Positions 10,515-18,945 of a DNA stretch of 64,000 nucleotides are shown piece after piece; position 1 is the stretch's first letter; every line of letters starts with the position of its first letter. The position numbers were made by a program, and so were the translations under genes. The stretch is from Candidatus Sumerlaeia bacterium. Lineage in GTDB: Bacteria; Sumerlaeota; Sumerlaeia; SLMS01; JAHLLQ01. The stretch is from assembly GCA_028284075.1 (NCBI GenBank), contig JANQSL010000171.1:1-64000 (forward strand). The letters are read 5' to 3'. The notes beneath the pieces were generated by a model that was not told the DNA's origin, searched no databases, and saw only the letters and a program-made list of their open reading frames with translations.

Positions 10515-11105
10515 TCAGTTGAAAAAATCAATCCCACCGCCGGAGCGAAGGATATCGCCGTTGGAAATCGTCCCGTTCGTCGGATCGTATTTGCCGTTCT
10601 GCGGGACGGCTGAGTCGTCGTCCGGCAGATATCCGACAAGGTCCCAGTCCGTGTCCGGTCCCATGCAGCGAAGTGACCATCCGGATGAACCGTTGAGGAG
10701 AAAGGTGTTGTCAGCATAGACGAAGTATCTCGGGACAGGACCCATGAAGTCCAGAAAGTTCTTCTGAGGGAAGGGATGGGATTCGGGCCGTGCAGCTTGA
10801 AACGGATCCTGCGGGATGTTTGTCATGTAGGCGATCGGAGTGCTGAGAAGGTAAATTTGCGGCTCGCCGAGTTTGCAGTCAGTCGGGCCGAGACATACCT
10901 GAGTGTTGAAGGGCATATAGCGATTGTGGTCGACAACGTAGGATTCAAGAGCAACGGCAACGCTTCTGAGATCCGCTTCGGCCCGACTCACCTTGGCGCG
11001 CGTTTGCGCTTCCAGAAAGTTGGGGACTGCGATGGCCGCAAGAATGGCAATAATGGCCACGACAATGAGCAGTTCGATCAGAGTAAATGCTTTTGGAAGT
11101 CTCAT
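10515..11105 (-). CDS. Type IV pseudopilin / GspG-like protein (pseudopilin 1)
   Basis: FTLIELLIVVAIIAILAAIAVPNFLEAQTRAKVSRAEADLRS prepilin signal; C-terminal KYDPTNGTISNGDILRSGGG. Confidence 0.85.
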   Translation of the reverse strand: MRLPKAFTLIELLIVVAIIAILAAIAVPNFLEAQTRAKVSRAEADLRSVAVALESYVVDHNRYMPFNTQVCLGPTDCKLGEPQIYLLSTPIAYMTNIPQDPFQAARPESHPFPQKNFLDFMGPVPRYFVYADNTFLLNGSSGWSLRCMGPDTDWDLVGYLPDDDSAVPQNGKYDPTNGTISNGDILRSGGGIDFFN

Positions 11106-11150
11106 GGGTTTCCTCGTTTGCAGGGTGCTGGAGTTTTCTCGCTTCTATTT

Positions 11151-11174
11151 TATTTAGTATTGAATTTAGTAAAT
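11151..11174 (-). promoter_or_regulatory. AT-rich candidate ROK-regulator operator or promoter element, site 1
   Basis: Minus strand ATTTACTAAATTCAATACTAAATA. The core AAATTcAatACTAAATAAA matches 16/19 with the element upstream of the galE-like gene. Lies 46 bp upstream of pseudopilin 1. Confidence 0.35.
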
Positions 11175-11227
11175 CTCCTCATACTCCCCTGCCCTTGTCA
11201 AGAGAGACGTGTGGGCTTTTCTCTGTC

Positions 11228-12442
11228 TTAGATGACCTCTTCCACCTGAACGTGGGAGTTGTGGAAAATCTGGTGGAACACTGACGCTGCGGCGCCCATT
11301 GGGCCAAGGTCGACATCCATCTCACTGAGTTGGATGCGCGTGCTTTCGAAGATGGGGCCAAGGGCGTGTTGCCTGACAATCTCCCTCATCCGTTCGAAGA
11401 AGACGTCGGACGATCTGCAGACACGGCCACTCAGGATGACAGCCTCAAGGTCAAAAAGATTGATGACAGTTGCGATGCCGCGGCCAAGCGCCTGCGAAAA
11501 GCGTTCGAAAATTTCCACTGCTTTCCTGTCTCCCCCTCGTGCGAGTTCCGCGAGCTCCGCCGCGTCCTTGACTCTCACCCCTTTTTCCTTGGCCATACGT
11601 AGCAGTCCCGCCCCGGATCCCGTGTTTTCGAGTGCGTCAGGGTGACCGAGAAATCCGGGGACACCACGCTCGCCGATGGGAACATATCCGAACTCGCCCG
11701 CGAACCCCATTTTCCCGGTAAGGACACGTCCGTCGAGTACCAGACCCATACCAACACCATGCCCGATGTTGATGACCGCAAAGGAACGATAGGATCGGCC
11801 CGCCCCAAACCACAGCGACCCCAGTGCCATCATCCGGGCGTCGTTTTGAACCAGGACGGCAACGCCGAGTGCATCCTCCAGCTCGGTTCGAATTCGTGCA
11901 ATAAGCTCCTGTCCCGGTTTTTCCGCCGACTGCTCTTTCGTAACAAGACCCGGAATCGCAATACCGACGCCGCAAAGCGGAGCTGAACTTTCAGTACCGG
12001 TTTCAAGAATGCGGATGGCAACGTTCTTTGCCCACTTGATATGAGCAGCGGGGGTTTTTGATGCCGGTGTCTTGCGTTCGATGCGCGTCATGACTTCGCC
12101 ACCGAGGTTGAGCATCATCCCAATTGTCGAGCGGCGTCCCATATCGATTCCAATGACTGACGCCGCGGCGGAATTCAAGTGGATGGGAATCGGCCGGCGG
12201 CCTCTCGGAATTGCCCGGGCTTCTTCTTCAAGGACAAGTCCGTCTGCAATGAGCTCGTCGACAAGGCTGGAGACACTTGGGAGGTTGTATCCCAGACTCT
12301 TTGAAATTTCAGCTCGAGACAATGGTCCGTTTCTGCGAACTTCGTTCAGGACCACATGCTTACGGATTCGCCGCTTCTCGACGGAGCGGTCAGCCGGTGT
12401 GGAACTGTTTGGAACAATGACCAGATCGGTGCGTGTGCGCAT
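11228..12442 (-). CDS. ROK-family transcriptional regulator
   Basis: N-terminal wHTH (VLNEVRRNGPLSRAEISKSLGYNLPSVSSLVDELIADGLV) plus ROK kinase-like fold (VIGIDMGRRSTIGMMLNLGG; VINIGHGVGMGLVLDGRVLTG). Confidence 0.88.
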   Translation of the reverse strand: MRTRTDLVIVPNSSTPADRSVEKRRIRKHVVLNEVRRNGPLSRAEISKSLGYNLPSVSSLVDELIADGLVLEEEARAIPRGRRPIPIHLNSAAASVIGIDMGRRSTIGMMLNLGGEVMTRIERKTPASKTPAAHIKWAKNVAIRILETGTESSAPLCGVGIAIPGLVTKEQSAEKPGQELIARIRTELEDALGVAVLVQNDARMMALGSLWFGAGRSYRSFAVINIGHGVGMGLVLDGRVLTGKMGFAGEFGYVPIGERGVPGFLGHPDALENTGSGAGLLRMAKEKGVRVKDAAELAELARGGDRKAVEIFERFSQALGRGIATVINLFDLEAVILSGRVCRSSDVFFERMREIVRQHALGPIFESTRIQLSEMDVDLGPMGAAASVFHQIFHNSHVQVEEVI

Positions 12443-12448
12443 AAGTTA

Positions 12449-13306
12449 CTATCCCTTTATTCCGCTGGTGGCAATACCTTCAATGAAGGCGCGCTGTGCA
12501 AAGAAGAAAACGATGAGAATGGGGATGATGGAAATCATGGCTCCTGCCATCATCAGCGGCCAGTTGCTGCCGTATTGAGTCTGAAGGAAGCTTAGGCCGG
12601 CCGTAAGCGGCATTTTCTCGAGAGTGTCGATGTAGATGAGAGGGTTCAACAGATCATTCCAGCTGTTCATGAACGTAAAGACGCCGAGAGTGGTCAGAGC
12701 GGGGACGGCCAGTGGAACATAGATCCGGAAGAGGATTCCGCCAGGAGTGCAACCATCCACCAGGCCGGCTTCATAGAGATCTCGCGGAACACCGAGAAAA
12801 AACTGCCGCAGGAGAAACACTCCGAATGCGTTGCCAAAGAAGGCGGGAACCCAGAGCGGATAATGAGTGTCTTTCCATCCCAGATGCTGAAAGAGGATAA
12901 AGACAGGAATGATAGTGACCTGATACGGGACCATCAGGGTCGTGACCATGCCTCCAAAAACAACACGACGCCCGGGAAAGGACAGCCTCGCGAGTGCGAA
13001 AGCGGCCATCGAGCACGACAGCAGGACTCCGACAACGTTCAGAATGACCAGCTTGAAGCTGTTGAATAAAAAGGGTCCCATGGGAACCGAGTCGAAGATT
13101 CGCGAATAGTTTTCGATACGAAATGTCTTCGGCAGCAATGTGGGTGGATACTGGAAGGCGCCATCCAGTGTCTTGAGCGAAGTCGATGCCATCCACAGGA
13201 AGGGGAATACCATTGCAACAGCGACAATACTCAACATGATGTAACTGGCAAAGCCGTCGGCTATTCCATTTTGCTCGCGCATCGTGGTCTTCAATAGTGG
13301 ACCCAT
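12449..13306 (-). CDS. Carbohydrate ABC transporter permease (CUT1, MalG-like)
   Basis: EAGLVDGCTPGGILFRIYVPLAVPALTTLGVFTFMNSWNDLLNPLIY (EAA loop) and multiple TM segments. Confidence 0.88.
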   Translation of the reverse strand: MGPLLKTTMREQNGIADGFASYIMLSIVAVAMVFPFLWMASTSLKTLDGAFQYPPTLLPKTFRIENYSRIFDSVPMGPFLFNSFKLVILNVVGVLLSCSMAAFALARLSFPGRRVVFGGMVTTLMVPYQVTIIPVFILFQHLGWKDTHYPLWVPAFFGNAFGVFLLRQFFLGVPRDLYEAGLVDGCTPGGILFRIYVPLAVPALTTLGVFTFMNSWNDLLNPLIYIDTLEKMPLTAGLSFLQTQYGSNWPLMMAGAMISIIPILIVFFFAQRAFIEGIATSGIKG

Positions 13307-14211
13307 TTCTTCTGGAGCCAGAACTGTGAGAGGGTCACTGTGAAAATGATCAGAAACAGAGCCGTGCCGATTACGCTGGCGTACCCCATTTCCAGAAACT
13401 GAAAGGCATGCTTGTACAGGTAGTAAACCAGGGTCATCGTTGAGTTGGCCGGCCGTCCGTCCCGGGCCATGATATAGACCTGGTCAAAAACCTGGAAGCC
13501 TCCAATCAGGCTCAGAATAATCACGAAGAACACGACGGGAGAAATGGCTGGCAGTGTGACATGAAGAAATCGTCGGATAACTCCGGCTCCATCAAGTTCG
13601 GCAGCCTCATGAAGGTGGCGTGGCACCGCCTGAAGAGCGGCGAGAAATATCACCATGTTGTACCCGAGACCCTTCCAGACGCTCATTGCCATAATCGCAG
13701 GCATGGCGGTCCGTGGGCTGTTGAGCCATGACACGGGGTCGGGTGGCTGACGGCCGAACAGCTTCATGCAAGTCTCGATCAGGTAGTTCAATACACCATA
13801 ATTGGGGTCGTAGAACCACGCCCAAACGAGGGCAACGGCGACGGTCGACGTGACAACCGGGGTGAAGAAGATCACTCGGAATATGCCCATTCCACGAAGG
13901 GGTCTGTTGACCAGCATTGCCAGGAGCAGTGACAGCACGACCCCCGTGGGAACCGTTCCAACCACGAAATACGCAGTGTTCGCCAGGGATTTCCAGAACA
14001 GTTCGTCCGCCAGAAGGCGGGTCCAGTTGTCCAATGCGACAAATCTCGGCGTACTGATGTTGTCCCAGCGGTAGAATCCAATCATCCAGGAAAACAGAAT
14101 GGGCCCGGCGGCGAAAAAAACAAGACCAACAAGATAAGGACTCGAAAGCAGAAGGCCCCAGCGTCGTTCCATCCGGCCGAGGGATGAGCCCTTAAGTGCT
14201 GGCGTGTTCAT
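13291..14211 (-). CDS. Carbohydrate ABC transporter permease (CUT1, MalF-like)
   Basis: LHEAAELDGAGVIRRFLHVTLPAISPVVFFV EAA loop; TM segments. Confidence 0.88.
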   Translation of the reverse strand: MNTPALKGSSLGRMERRWGLLLSSPYLVGLVFFAAGPILFSWMIGFYRWDNISTPRFVALDNWTRLLADELFWKSLANTAYFVVGTVPTGVVLSLLLAMLVNRPLRGMGIFRVIFFTPVVTSTVAVALVWAWFYDPNYGVLNYLIETCMKLFGRQPPDPVSWLNSPRTAMPAIMAMSVWKGLGYNMVIFLAALQAVPRHLHEAAELDGAGVIRRFLHVTLPAISPVVFFVIILSLIGGFQVFDQVYIMARDGRPANSTMTLVYYLYKHAFQFLEMGYASVIGTALFLIIFTVTLSQFWLQKKWVHY

Positions 14212-14213
14212 TT

Positions 14214-15536
14214 TCAGGGAACCTGAGCCACAGATCGGTTGCGCAGGACATTATCGACCCGGGCGGCGGCCTCTGTCATCGCTTCCTCAACGCCCTTGCT
14301 GCCAAGCCACAAAAGCTCCATTTCTCCGCGGATCGCATCCTCATATCGTGCAAACCCCTCTGTGAAGGGGAGCACTCGTCCGTGGGACTCAATCTGCCGC
14401 AGAAACGCTTCCTTGTTGGCAGGGTGCTGGTCCAGATAGGTTTCTGAGTATGCCACCTCCTTGAGCGCGGGAATGGAGGTTCCACTTTTTGCGAGTTGTT
14501 CCTGGTAGGTTTTTGAACTCAGGAATCGCACCAGACGCCATGCGGCCTCTTTGTTTTCCGATCCCGAGTAGATCGCGTTGCCGAGGCCGTTTACCGGGGC
14601 GGCGGAAATCTTCCCCTTCGGCAGGGGAGCAACGTCCCAGTCGAAGCCTTCAATTTCCGAGAACAAACGAACCATCCATGAACCTTCAGATGACATTCCG
14701 AGACGCCCCGTCAGGAACATATTGCTGCCGAAGGTCGATGCCTGTGCCGTGTCAGGAGAGACTTTTTCCTTCAGGACAAGGTCTGAGAAGAACCGCATCG
14801 CCTCGACCGCTTCCGGTTCCGCCAGAAGCGAGCGGTTATGATCGGTATTCAGAACTCTGGCGCCGTTCTGCCAGATCCAGGAGATGTAGTGCACCTCCAT
14901 GGACTCGAACGCCGCCAGATAGCCGTAGCTCTCCATCCTGCCGTCACCATTCTCATCAACGGTAAGTGCTCTCGCTTTCTCGATGAAATCCTCCCAGGTC
15001 CAGTCATCATCCGGATAAGGGACGCCGTGCTTGTCGAAGAGTGTTTTGTTATAATAAATACCGATCGTGTTGCAGTCTCGGGGCAATGCCCAAAGGCCGC
15101 TGGAGAAATCGAAGACCTTCACTGTCGGCTCAAAATATTCACCGAGATCGAAGGCGGCAGAGTCTTTCTCCATCCACGGCTGGAGATTTTCGATTTGGTC
15201 TCTGACGACATAGTCGTGGATGTACGTGCCGCCGATCAGAAACACATCCGGGGCGCTTCCCGCCGCCATCTGAGCTTGGAGCTTGTTCCAGTACTCCGCC
15301 CATGAGTTGAACTCGACCCGGACCTTGATGTCCGGGTTTGCCTGTTCAAACTCCCGTATGAGTTCGCGCTCCGCCTTCAATTCCTCGGGCAACCCCCACC
15401 TTGCGAAGCGGATGGTGATTTGTTCGGAGTCACCGGAACCACCACAACCGCTCAGGAGAGCCGCCAGGTGAAGAAACATAAGCACGCTCAGTGTTCCGGC
15501 CCGGAAGCGTGCAGATGGGGCGTGGCATGAAAACAT
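14214..15536 (-). CDS. Extracellular sugar solute-binding lipoprotein (CUT1)
   Basis: Lipobox-like LLSGCGG; ITIRFARWGLPEELKAERELIREFEQANPDIKVRVEFNSWAEYWNKLQAQMAAGSAPDVFLIGG. Confidence 0.88.
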   Translation of the reverse strand: MFSCHAPSARFRAGTLSVLMFLHLAALLSGCGGSGDSEQITIRFARWGLPEELKAERELIREFEQANPDIKVRVEFNSWAEYWNKLQAQMAAGSAPDVFLIGGTYIHDYVVRDQIENLQPWMEKDSAAFDLGEYFEPTVKVFDFSSGLWALPRDCNTIGIYYNKTLFDKHGVPYPDDDWTWEDFIEKARALTVDENGDGRMESYGYLAAFESMEVHYISWIWQNGARVLNTDHNRSLLAEPEAVEAMRFFSDLVLKEKVSPDTAQASTFGSNMFLTGRLGMSSEGSWMVRLFSEIEGFDWDVAPLPKGKISAAPVNGLGNAIYSGSENKEAAWRLVRFLSSKTYQEQLAKSGTSIPALKEVAYSETYLDQHPANKEAFLRQIESHGRVLPFTEGFARYEDAIRGEMELLWLGSKGVEEAMTEAAARVDNVLRNRSVAQVP

Positions 15537-15600
15537 ACGTGGTCAATTCATCCTTTCAGGCACACTGGGAAGGTGGGGGAGTGCGGTGCAATCATATTTT

Positions 15601-16527
15601 TTAATATTTAATAAAATATTCCGGCAGAGCATGAGACGCCCTGTAGTGTCTGTTCAGGTCGGGAAAGAATACTCCGCCCCTCTCTGACGGAGTATAGTGG
15701 GTGACTGCTTCGTTTATACCCGCGCAAGCCCGTGAAAGAAGCTTTCTTTTGAGGCCCGAGTGCGCGGGGGGAACGCATACGTCGAGGATATGGTTGTCTT
15801 CCGGGTGTGAACAAATTGCTCTTCGTGCATCTGTAAGAGAGCCAAACCCCTCGATTTTGCCCTCTCCGGAATCGATAATATGAATCCGAGCCTGTGGTGC
15901 TCCCTGTGCAGATCGGTAAACGAGTCGGAGAAAAGAATGTTCGATGGAAGTGGGGAAACACACACCGCCGGCGAGCCAACTCATCCCGTTTGCGGCGGCA
16001 GAAAGTGCAAATGCATTGAGGGCGGGCCAGTCGCTCCACTTCATCTCTCGTACTGTCGGGTTTTTGTTCCCCCGCTCGACCGGACGAAACTCTCGAACCA
16101 TGGAGCCGGACGAATTTCCAACCGGCAAAAAGCCGACCGATGCATAGAAGCGCTCCTGAAAGCTGTCGGCTTCGGTGTTCAAATACAGAGCTCGGCCATT
16201 ATTCCGCTCAAAGTCCTCCAGTGCGGATTGCATCAAACGGCGTGCAAGACCGCGGCCTCGATGCTCGGGGTGCGTGTAAACGTGCCCCAGCAAGCCAGTG
16301 TGATTTCCCTTCCAGACACAAACGCTGGCAACGGGTTTGCCTTCCACAAGAGCGACATGGAAGCGCCATTGCAAGCCGGCGAAGACTTCACTTCGCCCGA
16401 AAGCGAAGTAGTCCTCGACATGATCAAGCCATGGCCTGCCCTTGTGTCCCAACAAGCCCCTGAGGGATGCCTGTTTGTGAGCATCCAGGCCACTCCAGGT
16501 TGCCAGTTCCGCAGCTTCCTGTCTCAT
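15601..16527 (-). CDS. GNAT-family N-acetyltransferase
   Basis: VCVWKGNHTGLLGHVYTHPEHRGRGLARRLMQSALEDFERNNGRALYLNTEADSFQERFYASVGF. Confidence 0.8.
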   Translation of the reverse strand: MRQEAAELATWSGLDAHKQASLRGLLGHKGRPWLDHVEDYFAFGRSEVFAGLQWRFHVALVEGKPVASVCVWKGNHTGLLGHVYTHPEHRGRGLARRLMQSALEDFERNNGRALYLNTEADSFQERFYASVGFLPVGNSSGSMVREFRPVERGNKNPTVREMKWSDWPALNAFALSAAANGMSWLAGGVCFPTSIEHSFLRLVYRSAQGAPQARIHIIDSGEGKIEGFGSLTDARRAICSHPEDNHILDVCVPPAHSGLKRKLLSRACAGINEAVTHYTPSERGGVFFPDLNRHYRASHALPEYFIKY

Positions 16528-17459
16528 GCCTGGACCTCTACTCCAAAGCTGCGAATGGTGCTGTCCAGTCCCTCGGCCAGTGTTACAAGTGGTTTCCAGC
16601 CGAGTGCTCGAAGCCTTGAGCTGTCTCCACAGGAATGACGCACATCGCCAAGTCTGGGTGTTTCATGGACGATCTTCGATGCGGAACCGGCACATCGGAC
16701 AATTTCAGTGGCGAGGTCGTTCACGGTCATTCGTCCACCCGTTGCCACGTTGAAAAGACCGGTGGCTCGCTTTGCCGCGATGATGTTCGCCCGTACGACA
16801 TCTTCGACGAAAACAAAGTCACGGGTCTGATTGCCGTCGCCATGGATTGTAAGCACCTTGTTGGATTGTGCATGGTTTGTAAAGGTTGCCACAGCTGCTG
16901 CATAGGGTGAGTTCGGATCCTGGCGTGGACCGTAGACGTTGAAGTATCGAAGAACGGTGGTCTTCAGTCCAAAGGACTGATCGAAAAGCATGCAGTAATG
17001 CTCCGCCGCCAGCTTGGAGATGGCATAGGGACTCAGAGGCTGTGGCAAATCCGTCTCGCGATGCAGGGGTCTGTCCACCATACCATAAACGGCGGAGGTC
17101 GACGAGAAGACCACTTTCCTGACAGCCTCCTCCCTCGCCGTCTGGAGAACGTTCAGCGTTCCAAGCACGTTGATGCGTTCCGTTTCCCCGGGTTTGTCCA
17201 TGGATTCCGGAACGCTGACCAATGCCGCCAGGTGGTGTACGTAGTCACAGCCTCTCATGACTTTCCTCACGGTTTCAGCATTTTCAACGGAGCCCTCAAC
17301 GAGTTCGCAGTCCAGTCCTTTCAGGTTCGATGCATGGCCGCTCCGGAAATTATCGAGTACTCGGACTGTTGCTCCCTCCTCCATCCAGCCGCGCACAAGA
17401 TGGCTCCCGATAAACCCTGCTCCTCCAGTCACGAGAACGGTTTGCTTTTGCAATGGCAT
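16524..17459 (-). CDS. NAD-dependent sugar epimerase (UDP-glucose 4-epimerase-like SDR)
   Basis: VLVTGGAGFIGSHLVRGWMEEG; YAISKLAAEHYCMLFDQSFGLKTTVLRYFNVYGPRQDPNSPYAAAV. Confidence 0.82.
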   Translation of the reverse strand: MPLQKQTVLVTGGAGFIGSHLVRGWMEEGATVRVLDNFRSGHASNLKGLDCELVEGSVENAETVRKVMRGCDYVHHLAALVSVPESMDKPGETERINVLGTLNVLQTAREEAVRKVVFSSTSAVYGMVDRPLHRETDLPQPLSPYAISKLAAEHYCMLFDQSFGLKTTVLRYFNVYGPRQDPNSPYAAAVATFTNHAQSNKVLTIHGDGNQTRDFVFVEDVVRANIIAAKRATGLFNVATGGRMTVNDLATEIVRCAGSASKIVHETPRLGDVRHSCGDSSRLRALGWKPLVTLAEGLDSTIRSFGVEVQA

Positions 17460-17475
17460 GCTGCAACCTCATATT

Positions 17476-17497
17476 TATTTAGTTCTAAATTTAAAAT
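17476..17497 (-). promoter_or_regulatory. AT-rich candidate ROK-regulator operator or promoter element, site 2
   Basis: Minus-strand core AAATTTAGAACTAAATAAA just upstream of the galE-like gene; 16/19 match to site 1. Confidence 0.35.
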
Positions 17498-17577
17498 AGA
17501 TCAAAAATCTCTTGCCGGAGGCGGCACAAGCCCTTTTACATGAACTGAAGGTTACCATGGGAGAGAGTCTTTCGATC

Positions 17578-18945
17578 ATGCGGATCATTTGGGGATTCAC
17601 ATTCAGGGCCGCGAGAGCCCTGCTCCCACTCTTCTGTCTCGGCGGAGCACATGCCGAATGGTTGAGCGTTCCATCTGCTCAGCCGCCGGATGCCAATCCT
17701 CTCAAGGGGTTCATGCCTTACCGCGGGAGCTATGATTTTCCCCATTCGATGGAGTATCAGTACTTCGCTTTCGATGACCTGATGCCTTCTTTGGATACCC
17801 CGGACTTCGATACCACCATCGAACCCTTTCTCGAAGAAGTGAGCGGTCGGGGAAATCATGCCGTCTTCCGCATATATCTCGACTATCCGGACGAGCGTTA
17901 CGCGGTCCCTCAATGGCTTCGGGACGCCGGTGTCACGGCAACCTCCTACAGCAGTCATGGTGGCGGCCTCAGCCCGGATTACGATCACCCCGCCCTCCTG
18001 GCAGCCTGCGAATCCCTGATTTCCCTGCTTGGAGCACGCTATGATGGAGATCCGCGGATCGGCTTTCTCCAGGTCGGGCTGCTTGGCCACTGGGGAGAAT
18101 GGCATACTTATCCGAATGGCCATCTTTTTGCCGCGACAGAGACTCAGAATCGGATACTGTCCGCTTTCGACAATGCCTTTAACAGCACATCTCTTCTCGT
18201 TTCACAGGACCTGATGTCTCACGATCCGATGGCGAACATTGATGATCATGACATTGGCTTCCATGACGACGCCTTTACCGAAGGAACTCTGGGTCCGGCA
18301 GACTGGAATTTCTATCCTCGTCTTGTTGACTATGGGTTCGACAAACGCTGGAGATCGATGCCCGTCGGGGGTGAGATCCTGCCAGGATTGCAGAACATTG
18401 TCTGGGACGACCCCTCCGGCGCGCCGCAGGACTATTCTGCCTGCGTGAATGTGACACACGCTTCGTGGCTGCTTAATCAGGCTCCTTTTGACAGCAACTG
18501 GGGTGTCGCGAAACGCGTCCGGGCAATTGAGGGAGGACGCCGTTTGGGCTATGACATTCGGGTCGTGGAAACCCGAATCGGGGCGCTCGATGGAGATCTT
18601 CGAGTCGGTGTTCGTTTTGAGAATACCGGTGTCGCGCCATTCTATTATCCATGGGCCATTGAGGTCGGCGTGTTCGGCCAGGACCGTGAGCTTCTGATTT
18701 CAGAGGAAACGGACTGGGACGTCCGAACCATTCTGCCAGACGGCGGTCCAATCGAGTTTACGGCAACTGTTCCCTTTTCAACCGATTGGACGGATTCGTT
18801 CGCATCTGCGGTCCGCATTGTCAGTCCGCTTGCCAATGGAAAACCCTTTCTTTTTTCAAACCGGAATCGAGAAGAAGACTGGGTGATTCTCGCCGAAATT
18901 TCTCAGTCTCTCGGCAGTGAACTGGAAGTATGGAGTGTCGAATGA
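17578..18945 (+). CDS. Secreted DUF4832-type protein
   Basis: NPLKGFMPYRGSYDF, FLQVGLLGHWGEWHTYP, GYDIRVVETRI. The ORF track opens at 17512 on a TTG; ATG 17578 (before the hydrophobic leader) is preferred. Confidence 0.65.
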   Translation: MRIIWGFTFRAARALLPLFCLGGAHAEWLSVPSAQPPDANPLKGFMPYRGSYDFPHSMEYQYFAFDDLMPSLDTPDFDTTIEPFLEEVSGRGNHAVFRIYLDYPDERYAVPQWLRDAGVTATSYSSHGGGLSPDYDHPALLAACESLISLLGARYDGDPRIGFLQVGLLGHWGEWHTYPNGHLFAATETQNRILSAFDNAFNSTSLLVSQDLMSHDPMANIDDHDIGFHDDAFTEGTLGPADWNFYPRLVDYGFDKRWRSMPVGGEILPGLQNIVWDDPSGAPQDYSACVNVTHASWLLNQAPFDSNWGVAKRVRAIEGGRRLGYDIRVVETRIGALDGDLRVGVRFENTGVAPFYYPWAIEVGVFGQDRELLISEETDWDVRTILPDGGPIEFTATVPFSTDWTDSFASAVRIVSPLANGKPFLFSNRNREEDWVILAEISQSLGSELEVWSVE

